The position numbers and the translations under genes are program-made. Positions 34,501 through 46,500 of a stretch of DNA of 64,000 bases are shown piece by piece. The notes under the pieces are model-generated. The model ran no database searches. It was not told the origin of the DNA and worked only from the letters and a program-made list of their open reading frames with translations. This stretch comes from Cryptomeria japonica (taxonomy: Eukaryota; Streptophyta; Pinopsida; Cupressales; Cupressaceae): assembly GCF_030272615.1 (NCBI RefSeq), contig NC_081405.1:157593954-157657953 (forward strand), in the 5' to 3' direction. Position 1 is the stretch's first letter; each line of letters starts with the position of its first letter.

Positions 34501-37500
34501 TATGGCTATTTTGCAGAGACAATAATTTAGTAGATTCACATAAGTTTGACTATGATTTGGAGTATGACTTTTAGCAACATCGGCATCTTTTGTTTATATT
34601 TTTTCATGTTATTGGACATACGTAATATTTTTAAAACTTGAACTTAATTAGTAGACAAGGAATTGATTTTGAAGATACATCAGATTGAATTATGAAAATT
34701 ACAGACAGGTGTTATGGGACTCACAGATTGACAGTGGACCTCCTCATCTGAGGAGAAGCTTATTAGGTTGATAATTAGTGATCATATTACAAAGTTGCAA
34801 TCTTCTGCTTAACTACAAACGATATTATGGGTGTAATATACAAACTAGAATAACAAGAGAAGCTAGTTTGTTATGTATACGAACTGTTTCAGTCATTTAT
34901 AAGTCTGGAATCGTTTAACATCAATATATCCTTGTTTCACAATCTGATTAAGACACTATGCTCCCCACAAATACACACATATATGGATAGAAGCCTGGAG
35001 AAAGCACATGCATTATACATAGTCGATGAAGCCTGGTAGAAAGCATGGATAAATTACATGGTTGATGCAAGGATCCTTTGACACACTATCATCTCTCATT
35101 CCCAATTGAGAAGGGTCTGGAAGGATCTTTTAGAAAATGTGCATAAAAGATGTGGCTGCCATAGATGAGTATCGGAAGAGCAAATAAGATTTTTTGATTA
35201 GAAATTCTGTTTGCTAATTTGCAACAGTGAACTGGAAAAGATTATGGGCCTCCTTAGTGCAGTGAGGTGCGATTAAACCTGTGTCCAACTGTTAATGCGA
35301 TCATTAGGCATCCTACTAATGCACCCCCATTTTACTACACTGGCACATGTCTGTTGGGGTGATGGATCAATTTCTGTGGGGGTGATGGATCAATTTCTGT
35401 GGGGATGATGGATCACCTTCTTGCAATAAGTTTGGGGGTTGAATTTGGTTTGTAGTCGTAGAAGTATTTGCCATCTCTATTTCACAACAACCACTTCAAC
35501 TGCCTATTTGCCAATAATAAAGCTAACTTAAAAGTTGTAATATAGAACTTACAAATGTGATTATATCTACGCACAAATGACATTCTTTTAATATGCAGCG
35601 TTACATGTTTTGCCTATATGAATAATTAATCAGAGATTTAAATTCCATATTAACCTAAGAAGACATATGAATTCATAGGTATAGCTATTACTTTGGGGAA
35701 GTCCATACTTATCTATAATTACTTTCCCTGATCCCGTATACTCCTTATAACTATTTATTACAGGTCAAAAGGATGCATCAGAACATGTGACGTGATCTGG
35801 GTAGTTTTAGCATGACATATTTCTAGATTTTTCCTTTATCACATCATGAAAGCTTCCTTCTAAACCTGTTAAACATTTAATTGCATTTTGATTTTACTGT
35901 CGTGAGACATACTTTTAAAATAAGCAAATCAAAGGTAGAACTTGATAAGAATTTCGCATGTTGAATTGGAACTTTGAAAAGATAGAGTGACCTGAATTTG
36001 AGATTTTGAGCTTAAATTTATGTTTTTTCCTCAGTACTCCAGGCTGTTTATGGTTTTGTCTGTTAGTGGTAGTGGCCAAGTAATGCTGGAAAGTATATTA
36101 AGAATTTTTTTTATAGAAAACATGCTTCCCATTATGAGTAGTACATAGAAAGGTACCATTATAAACTAGACCTCCATAAAGTAGTCAAAAGGGATCACAA
36201 GAATTAAATCAGGAACATGCTTCCCATAATGAATACTAAAGAGAATTGTTCTATTATAATCTTAAACTCATTGAAAGATTCAAATTAAATTGCAAGACCA
36301 ACATTAGGATAGTCTCACTTATAATGAAGATCAAAGAGATAAACTATTATCAATACCATAGTTGGTAGTCTCGGCCTCGACAAAAACTCGGTAGATTCAA
36401 AAAATTCGACTTGGCAAAAACTTCACAACTTAAAAAATATCTTAAATTTCTTTAGAAACACATTTTTTTAAAAATTCAATGACAAGATGGTATCCAATGA
36501 GTCCATAAATGAGTACGAGAGTTTTTTTTTAATCAAATTTGATTGATTTGAATACAAATTGAGTACAAAATCACATCATCATGTGGAATCTTGATGGTTG
36601 ATACTATAGATGGCTAACAACTATTATGAATTTATGATGATTTCCTTTGGAGATCTCATAAATTACATATTACAGATTACAAAATTTTACATCTTTTTCT
36701 TTCCTAATCTAGTGAAAACTTGGGAAGAGTTTGAGGTTCTAATCTTTGCAGTTTGTTGTGGCTCCTTGCTTGGCATAGAATGCTATGCTTGTGGCTTTGG
36801 CTTGATCTCGATCTTGCTAGTAGATGGCAATGGCTCCAACTCAGTCTCACCAATGTCATCCAATCCTATATCTCCTGCTGCTCCCACATCCTCTAATGCA
36901 TGCCTCTCAAATCAGGAATCTCATCTTCAATAAACAATGGGGGCTGCTTATCCTGCTCTGCTAATTGCTATAAAGATCAATATCATCCAAATAAAGGAGC
37001 TCCTTTGATTTGTTCTCTACCCTTCTTGTGCGAAGCCAAAGGTTGTATTGCACAAAGACAAGGTCATTGAGGTGTTTTTGAGCTAATTTTTGTTCCTCTT
37101 CTTCGTGTGGATGACCTCAAATAAAATCCAATTGTGCTCACAGCTGGATGTGCTGCAAAGGTGGCACAAAATGCAGAGGGCTAATATTTGGAGATTTGGG
37201 GTATTTGTACCTCAATCTATCCTCCAAGAATCTAAAAAATAAAATATTGAAGAGTTAGAAAGCAAAGTCAAACTAAATTTGATAAAATTATGAATAGTTG
37301 TAAATTTGAAATTTGTAACTTGTAAGATGCATGTGATATAAAGAATCCAAATTGAATAATAATGTCTCTCACTGTAATGTCCCCTATTGGGAATGCCCTA
37401 ATTTAGCTCTAATTCTCAATTTCCAAATGAACAAGAGCTGGTTAGGGATACCTTTTACATGATTGATGCCCTGCAAAACAGGTTAGAAACCGTTTACAAC

Positions 37501-40500
37501 AATAATTCACTAAGCAGATCATCTTAATTAGGAATTATTAAACATATAGCAGAAATATCAATTTAATCATAAGATATCCTAAGTATGTTTGTGGTAGCTC
37601 AACCATAGGAGAGGGTCACGGTGACCTAGATAGGGTGTCTTGGATCCTCTACCCTAGGCCCAAGAGCAGATATACCATCCCACTTAGCCTCATGTGGCCT
37701 GTGCCATCCATATGAGGGGGTGTACCCAATGAGGTGTCCCACAACTGTTCCCCCTCATCTTGCCACCCATTTCCCACTTCCTATGATTGGACTTTCTTGG
37801 TGTGTTGATTCACCATGATAGAGGGATGAGGTTATTAACAATAGGGTGCCCTAAAAGCCCATCTCTTCTAAGCCCAAAGCCAGTACCCTTTGTACCCCCT
37901 TGTCCTCATGGGACCATCTGGTCACCACCATGAGGTGGCATACTGTTGATGTGTATTTTGTACACGACCAAACACAGAATAAAATACCAAAGTATCTTAT
38001 CCTCTCTTGAGCAAAGTTTCCTGACTGCTGAAGATCTCGCCGAAGGATCAGTCGAGGCAACTCCAAGGTTCTTGTATGTAGGTTCTCTACTCGTGGATAA
38101 GCTCTTTGTGGTATGATGTGATTTTGCTGGAATCACAAGGGGACTTACACTTGATGACTAAATGTCTGATTTGCTTTGAACATTGCTGGAACACAGGATT
38201 TCACTAGCCTAGATTTTTTGAAAAAAAGGAAAAAGGATGAGGGCGAGGAAAGGATCTAATTCTGACACTAAGAATGTAGGAGCAATGAATGATCTTTGAT
38301 GAAATTCTAACTAAGTCTTGTTTTGACATCCCAGGGCCATCTCCGCAAGGTTAGTGCGATCTTCGGAGGAAAACTTTTATGATGTTCAGATCATCGTTAC
38401 AGGCATAGACACCATCAGGTTGATGCATATCAATGAAGAAGTGACAATTGAAGTTAAGCTTAAACTGAATGATTCCAGTTGACTGCACAAGGCAAGTCTG
38501 CAATCAACAAACTACTATTAGTATGGATATACGAATTTCACCATCAATCCAACACATTTCTTCCACTCATCTAATAACATGAAATCAAATATGAGAAGTA
38601 TAGAGACCATGCAAATTGTTGAATCGACCCATAGATTTCACCATTTCTTCAATGAAGTTTTACAAGTCTTTTACAACAACATCTTGGCAACAATCTTTGT
38701 CTTCTCTTTCTATTCTACTTTAATTGCTATTCTATCAACTGACTATTCACTATTTCTAACTATTCACCTTCTAACTACTAACTAACTATCCCCCTTTACA
38801 AATGAGGAGCCAGGGCTTATATAGTGCCCTCAATACAATTCGATGGCTCAGATCAACTTGAGATCAATGGTCGAGATTTTACAATGAAAACCCTAATTAG
38901 GGTTTGTTACAACAAACTCAATTCTGGCCAATGAAATAATTGCATCATTTGGACACATGTCTTATCTGGAATATTCAACCAATGGATAGGTGGGTAGGTA
39001 CATTGAAGTTTGTGCCATCTCCCATGAGTCAGGTACATTGAATCTGGACACGCTGAGGTGGACCAATCCGACTGGAGGAGTGATGACTGGGATGCCACCT
39101 TGTCTGACACTTGTAAGTTGGTAGATATTCAATTTGATGTTGTTGAGAAGCTAGCTTTAATTAACTTTTCTGAAACTGTCTGTTTCTTCAACGAACCCTT
39201 GCTTTAACTTCCTTTGTCTTCGATGTGTAGGATGGATGGTGTACCTTTCCTTCGAATGCTGGACTGGAAGAGGTCGTCCCTGATGATGCTGGATCGGAGA
39301 AGGCCGTCCTTGATGATGCTGGGTTGGAGAAGGTCGTCCTTGTTGATGCCGGATTGGAGAAGGTCGCCCTTGTCTTGCCCTGGTCCCCTTTTAACTGCAA
39401 GACAAACAAAAAGATGATTAAGGACACATAATAAATTCATTTCAACATAGCATTTTATACCTTAAATCATCAACAAGAAGACAACAAAATTAAGTTTGTT
39501 CAAGAGTCTTTCCAGGGACAGGCCCTATAAGAATCTCACCCTGGACCCTTTGGAAGGGTCAGGAGCGAATTTTGCACTTTTGGACAAATTCCATCATGTC
39601 TCTATTCCAAAATACCTTCCAAGGCAAGCATACACTAGTCTTTTCTCCACCAAGGCCTGGGAATCCATTTCTTGATCGTCATTGTGAGCAATTTAGGTGA
39701 TACTGGGAATTTCGCTCTGGACCCTTTGGAAGGGTCAGGAGCGAAATCCAAGCTTTAGGTCTCAATTCCTCATCTCCTTCACTTCAATTCATCTTGCAGG
39801 GCAAAGTAACATCATTTCAACCTCAACTACGCCTTAGGACTCCTAGTCTTGACTTGACACAAGGAGGAAATAGGTAGATGAAGAATTTCGCTCTGGACCC
39901 TTTGGAAGGGTCAGGAGCGAAATTCTAATTTCAGCTCAAAGTTTGCATTTTTAATGATAAAAAAAAATCCTTCCAAGGCATTCCATATAGCTTCTCTCAC
40001 CCTAGTCTAGGCCTGACTTGGCATAAATGTGAAAGGAATAGGTGGATTTTAGAATTTCGATCTGGACCCTTTGGAAGGGTTAGGAGCGAAATTCTTGTTT
40101 TAGGCTTATTCTTCCATCTTTCAACCTCAACCAACTTCAAAAGGGCAAGAACATCAATCCTCACACTCATGCAAGCTATAAAAACCCAAGTTTGACTTGA
40201 TTTCGCAAGGAAAAAAAAAAAGGTGATTGAAGAATTTTCGCCCTGGACCCTTTGGGAGGGTCAGGAGCGAAATTCTTGATTTGGCTCAAAATTTGCATTC
40301 TTGGTGATCAAGAGTCCTTCTAAGGCAATCCAAATGACTTCTCTCACCCTTGTCCAAGTTTGACTTTACTCAAATTTTGGAAGAAAAGATGGTTTTTAGG
40401 ATTTTCGATCTGGACCCTTTGGAAGGGTCAGGAGCGAAAATCACTTTTTAGGACAAATTCTACCATTCAACTCACCTCCAAGGTCAAGGAAACTTTGCTT

Positions 40501-43500
40501 CATCCTTCCCCAAGCCATAAAAACCAAAAGCTTGACTTGATTTGCAAGGAAGATAAGTGATTTTAGGAATTTCGCTTTGGACCCTTTGGAAGGGTCAGGA
40601 GCGAAATTCACCTTCTTGGCTAGAATCCTTCATTTTTTTAATCCCACTCTTCCCTACAAGATACATTTCATCATTTTTCATCCAAGGAACAAGGATTGAA
40701 GCCTAAGCAAGGTCAAAAAACTAGGTTTACAAGGAATTTCGCTCTGGACCCTTTGGAAGGGTCAGGAGCGAAATTCACTTTTTGGCTCAATTCCTTCACC
40801 TCTTCCATCAAAACTCACCTTAGGAACAAGGTTTTAAGCCTAAGAAAGGTCAAAAAGTAGGCTTGCAAGGAATTTTTTCTGGACCCTTTGGAAGGGTCAA
40901 GAGCGAAATTTCCTTTCTTGGCTAAAACCCTCATTCCTCAATGCTATCAAACACTCTCAAAGGCAAGATCATGTCCATTTCCCCTTTCAACATGCTTTGG
41001 ACATCACAATTTGGTCAAATAGGGAAGGAAATGAGGTCTAGGAGGATTTTCGCTCTGGACCCTTTGGAAGGGTCAGGAGCGAAAATCATGATTTGGGATT
41101 GATTCTTCATTTCTCCAACTCAAAATCACCTCAAGAGGTAACTAAACATCATTCTTCTCCCAAGGGATAAGGTCTTAAGCCAAAACAAGGTCAAAAGAAT
41201 AGGCTTGCAAGGAATTTCGCTCTGGACCCTTTGGAAGGGTCAGGAGCGAAATTCACCTTCTTCGCTAGAATCCTTCATTTTTTCAAAGCTCTCACACATT
41301 TCCAAAGTCCAAACACGTCCATCCTTCCTTTCAAAATGCTCTGCAAATCAAAATTTGGTCAAACTAGGGAGGAAATGAGCTTTAGGAAGATTTTCGCTCT
41401 GGACCCTTTGGAAGGGTTAGGAGCGAAAATCTCATTCTAGGCTTGATCGCTCACTTTTCCAACTTCAAACCATCTCAAGAAGCAAACTTAGATCATTTTC
41501 CACCTAAGGGACAAGGTTTGGATCCCAAACAAAGTAGCAAAAGAGGTTCATAGCGAATTTCGCTCTCGACCCTTTGGAAGGGTCAGGAGCGAAATTCTCT
41601 TTTAGGCTAAAATCTTGCTCTTCAAAATCATCCAACTCCATCTCAAGGCAAGAACATACCAATTCATTCCCCAACATGCCCTAGAAACCAACACTTAGTC
41701 AAAATTTGAAAGAAAATGAGAGCTACAAAGATTTTTGCTCTGGACCCTTTGGAAGGGTCAGGAGTGAAAATCACTTTTTGGGTTGGATCCTTGACTTCAT
41801 TTTCACATTTCTTCATTCAAACAAGCGTTTTTACCTTCATTAAAGCCTGGGAATGCGTTAGTTCTAGGTTTTGGTCAAAGTAGAATGTCTTATGGAGAAT
41901 TTCGCTCTGGACCCTTTGGTAGGGTCAGGAGCGAAATTTGTCATTTTGGTCTCTCCGTCAGGATCATTTTATGGAATATAACATTTAAGTATAAGAGATC
42001 TTATACTTTAAGTTATATTCCATATATACTTTCAGGATGTTTGAGAGTGGTTTCGGACCTCCAGGAGTTATATTGCAAAATCTAGTTTTTGGAGGATTCT
42101 TCAGTTTTCCAGACTTAGCCAAATTTCAGGATCAGGACATTCCAGACTCAGCCGAATTTCAGGGCATTTGAAGATCAGGATGACATTCTAGACTTCATCA
42201 CTCACCAACTTGACCTAGCTCGGACCTTCAAGAATGATACCCACTCACCAAGCAAGACACAATTATCAACAAGGGCAAAACCAGACCCTAAGGAAGACTC
42301 TCAAAGAAACCCTAACCTGGAGCACCTGCTGACTCCCCTGGCTCAAGCAAAGCCTACCATCCTATTGATCCCCTGGCGACACTCATCATGCAAAGGCTAA
42401 CAGACAAACCCTAAACACCTAGAAAGCAAACCCCAGAAAGCAAAAAAGTAGGGGTCCCCATTTGCAATGGGGCGATGTGTGAATACGTCACAACACATAC
42501 CTAGAAGAGTACCCCATCACCGTACCCCTCTTACAATTCCTCATTTCCTCTACCATGGCTGACTTCAATAAACATTCAGAACATATGAAGAATTCCAGTA
42601 TTATGCATACATTCTACATATAATAAATAAACAACGGCAAAACATTAATCAGATACAATTAATATTCGCTGTGATATATAAGCAGCCATAAACAGCAGTG
42701 CATTGTTAATCAATAGTATGCAGAGATATATGTATATATGTACAACATTTACTATGTTATGTACAAAAAGCTCATAGCAAACTATAGTATTTAGTCAAAC
42801 TGCTGTGTATTCATTATTTCATAAAATGCTAAGTCTGATTCCTTCGATGGTTTATGTTTCAAATTTATAATGAAAGATTAAAATTAAAAAATAAAATATT
42901 CAATTTGAATTTAATCGAAGTTTTGAGATTACCTTTACGATCTTTGTAGCTCTTTGGGCAAAAATATTGTCATGGCTATGCTTGCAACTCTCTCTCCTTC
43001 AAGCTTCTTTGAATATGATGAGTCTAACCATGTTTGACTCAATTATTTGCTTCAAAAAAGTCAACAAACCAATAATGCTTTGCAATGTTAGAAAAATCGT
43101 TGCAAGCCTTGTGACACTTGATTGCTCCAACTCTTTCCCTTGGATGTGATATCTCATCAAGTTAAGAACCCAAAAGTGATTGTCGATAAATTTTTGTTAT
43201 GCTCCTTACATCATCTACAATTAGTCTCACCCAATCAAGTTTGTCTATGTCCTCCAAAAGAAGGTTAAGGCAAAGTGCTACACAAGGGTTCCAAAGAGTG
43301 ACTGATGCTTGTCTTGGAGTAAGCTCTCAACTGCTACCTAGTTGCTGCATTGTCAGTTGTGATTTGAACTACATTCTCTATGCCCACCTCCATGACAACT
43401 TCCTTCAACATTAGATTCAATGTTTTTGCATTTTTTTACTTTGTTAGAGGCATCATTTTTTTACTTTGTTAGAGGTATCAACCAATTTAAAAAAAAATCA

Positions 43501-46500
43501 CCTTACCATTTGAAGCTACAAAAAAGTTGATAATGGTGTGGTTTTTTTTGTCCATCCACCCATCTAAAAGAATAGTGCAGCCATATTGTTGGCATTGCTT
43601 CTTCTATTCTTCCCCTACTAGCTTTGCTTCTTTGGTTGCATCCTTGAGCAACCTACAAGTACAAAGTGAAAGTACACAATTAGCATAATTTCAACATAAA
43701 TAAAATAGCATAAATTTAGCCAAAAATCCAACATAAATTACTATAAATGAGCATACATTTACCAACCTCCCCCTTAAATCTTTCCATGAAGGTGCCTTGA
43801 AGTCTTTTCCTGCAATTGTCAATGTAGATACTGAATTCTCCCAATAAGGACCGCTCACCACATTGAAAGGAAGGTTGTTGAAGTACCAAAAAATTGATAC
43901 ATATCTTATCTTCTTGTTAGTGCACCTTCCAATTCCACATATCTTATCTTCTTGTTAGTGCACCTTCCAATTGCATTCAGCACCTTCTAATGATGGTTGT
44001 GCTCCTGGTATATTTCTAGGCACAAATAAGCTATGTGGTGCGTGCGTAGGTGCTCTACTTGAAGTGGATGTTGATGTGTTTCATACGCGTGGACTATGAA
44101 GGGAATCCATTATGCCTTCAAATGTTGTTTCTTCATCTGTTTCTGCTTGCATCTGAGGACCATGACCTCTAGCTATTGATGTTGCTATGGCTGCCCTTGT
44201 CTTCTTCCTTTGTAATTTTTCCTCTTCTACCAATACAAGGTGTGCATTCATCTCATGCTTGATCTTTTTTGTGATGTTGGTACAAGGCTTGGCACCACAA
44301 TGAGTAATACCTGCAAGATGGTATTTGAGATGATTTTTGCTTCCATGATGTAGCTTTTGGCATCTAATGCAAATAATTGTTCTGGGTGTCAATCCCTATA
44401 TGACACATTCCAAATAGGGTCTCTAGCTCTAGATAGATGAGTGCCTATAACTGGTGTTGATTGGGATGAGCTTCAGCCTAATTCAGATCTAGAGGCCTCT
44501 ATATTTGCCATTCTATCCAATAGTTAACCTACAATTACAAAATGAAAATACAACATTTTAAATTTTAAATATAAAAAGATTAGCCTAAATTCGACATAAA
44601 TTACTATAAATCAATATAAATTTAGCCTATGTTAATTTATATAAATTAACATGAACTAGTTTAAATCAACATAAATTCAATATAACCTAATTATTTTATT
44701 CCCCAAAATAGGTTAAAACTAGAAAAATAATGTGTAAGAAAAAATAGTAAACTTCTTAAAAAATCAGCATATATGTAAAAAAATGGTGATAAATAAATTT
44801 TTTTGGAACTAAATTTCAAAATACTACTAGTTTTTAGGAAATTATGATTTTTTCATCGACTCCATCCTAGATTTTAGCTATTAAAATGAATTTAAATGCT
44901 TGATTTTTTTTACTAACCTGCCCTTGAATTTCTTCAAATTCATCTAGAGATCCTTCTAGGTAGCTCAAATTTTCTCTTCAATTGTTGTGTGAAGAATCAT
45001 GAGGGTGTTCATGCATCTATAGGCAAAAAAATGAGTGGTTTGACATGTTTTTGGCACATTTTAGGCGTGTTTTGTGTTTTAATAGGTTCGGTTGAGGTTT
45101 TTTGATGGACTCGCCAGAAACTTGGGAAGATTTTCTCGTTAGTTAATCAGCAAGCAACTCACCCATCATAAAACTCGGAGAGTACTTGCAAAGTGTACCA
45201 ACTATGAGCAATAATATTGTTAACACTTTTCTTTATATGTAATATAAAACTCAGATTTTTCTAGGCATTTTAAATAGATCAAAATTCCAATAAATGAATG
45301 TGCTGATGCTATGGCCAACATTCATGTTGAGCATCTACGTTGCATTTGAAAACTTTGGTTTGATGCTGCTTCTATTACTACTATTGGTTATGGTGACACT
45401 ACTTCGATGAATGTTTCCAATGTCTGTTAAACTGTCTTTTACTTAAGAACTTGTAGAAAATCTGATAGGCTTTGGTGCATTGATTCACATTTTGGCATGA
45501 TCATAAAAGAAGGATTTTTGTCATTCAAGTCGCAAGAGGATTTGAAACCTAATTTAGAAAGACAATTGAAAATATCATGTAGCATTTTTGTTCAATCACA
45601 CTTTAATAGAAAAACCAACACTTTTCTTGGCACAATGACTTATAGAAGTTGCAATTCAGCATGCCTTCTCAAGTATTAAGGATAAAATTATCATGAGGAA
45701 ATCAATGGGTATGTGCAAGCTCAAACCTTAGATTTTCTTTCTCTTAGTCCTTGTCATGTGGGTAGAATTTGATTTATGGCATGGGATGATAATTGGTACA
45801 AAAAAATTCCCTTCTCAAGGCACATGCTGTTGAGTCCATTATCCCACCATTGATGTCTGAGGAGATGCTAGAAATAATCACTTGGTAATGAGCAACAAAG
45901 AATTAAACAATAGTTGTGAAAGGTTAATGCACTAACTTAATTACATAATCTAAGTTTTTTTCAACCTGTTCCAAATACTAGCCTCTTTCCTCATCTAAGC
46001 TTTGGATAGGCAATATCAATTTTATTTATTCACAAGCCTAGCAACCCAATTCAACCCATGGTGGGTGTGAAATCAATAACAATTGTGATCACAAAAAATA
46101 AAAATAAATGGTATCCCTTTAGGATGCTTGATGTCTCATCTATTATCATATTTGTTATCCTCACGATGCTAACAAAAGATTAAACTTTATTGATAAATAG
46201 CATGCCATGTTACAAACCTCACTACCACGTGTTCATAAATTATTGAATGGACACGGATATGGAGACATAGCTAACAAAAGCTTAAACTTTATTGATAAAT
46301 AGCATGGCTATGACCTCTTCTAAGCAAAGTTGCATGGACATGGATATGGATACACTATTGGATATGGTATGACCATTTTTTGAAGACCCCTAATATGGAT
46401 ATGACATTCATAAAAAACACATACACATACACATATTAATACAATCTTCTAAGTTATCAGAGGAGATTTTCATTACTTTAAAAATAATATATTCACATAA

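Larger units (their letters stand above)
37944..42495 (-). mobile_element. Giant solo LTR, 4.55 kb, minus orientation
   Basis: On the minus strand it starts TGTTGTGACG (42495) and ends ACATCAACA (37944), with identical 5-bp CATAC on both sides (37939-37943 and 42496-42500). There is no internal coding region. A TATA box (38822-38828) faces leftwards. The first 70 bp match the LTR start at 62623 almost exactly. In order after the start come a 27-bp-arm palindrome (41971-42026), the 15-copy hairpin array (about 39530-41940), a 4 x 30 bp array and the TATA box. This is read as recombination of two LTRs into a solo LTR. Confidence 0.82.
37373..42850 (+). mobile_element. LTR-like segment starting TGTAATGTCCCC, split by solo LTR
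   Basis: A TG-starting terminus with TGTAATGTCCCCTATTGGG at 37373 begins non-coding LTR-like DNA that reaches 37943 and resumes at 42501 after the solo LTR. The right end is not resolved; about 42850 is a guess, and no duplication was found. The same kind of end occurs inverted at 55307 and 58185. Confidence 0.4.
36357..45206 (-). mobile_element. hAT transposon, decayed, interrupted by LTR elements
   Basis: The ends are an 11-bp inverted repeat: CATAGTTGGTA at 36357-36367 and TACCAACTATG at 45196-45206. They are flanked by 8-bp sequences ATCAATAC (36349-36356) and AGCAATAA (45207-45214) that agree at 6 of 8 positions; 8 bp is the hAT duplication length. Inside on the minus strand are an N-terminal BED finger, DUF659-like sequence and, far to the left, the C-terminal dimerisation segment. 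About 5 kb of later LTR insertion splits it. Without the insertions the element would be about 3.5-4 kb, normal for hAT. Confidence 0.82.

Noticed and set aside
39188-39440. Frames with repeated peptides (for example Thr-Phe-Ser-Asn-Pro-Ala repeats)
   Set aside because: They result from a 30-bp tandem repeat, a multiple of three, which opens all frames.
39530-41940. Repeat-spacer layout of the hairpin array looks superficially like a CRISPR array
   Set aside because: Spacers are 90-140 bp, variable and partly related to each other, the DNA is plant nuclear, and there are no cas genes. It is an LTR-internal tandem array.
45377-45397. TTIGYGD peptide like a potassium-channel selectivity filter (plus strand)
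   Set aside because: No channel-like membrane segments around it, stops on both sides, no splice signals. Most likely chance in decayed repeat DNA.
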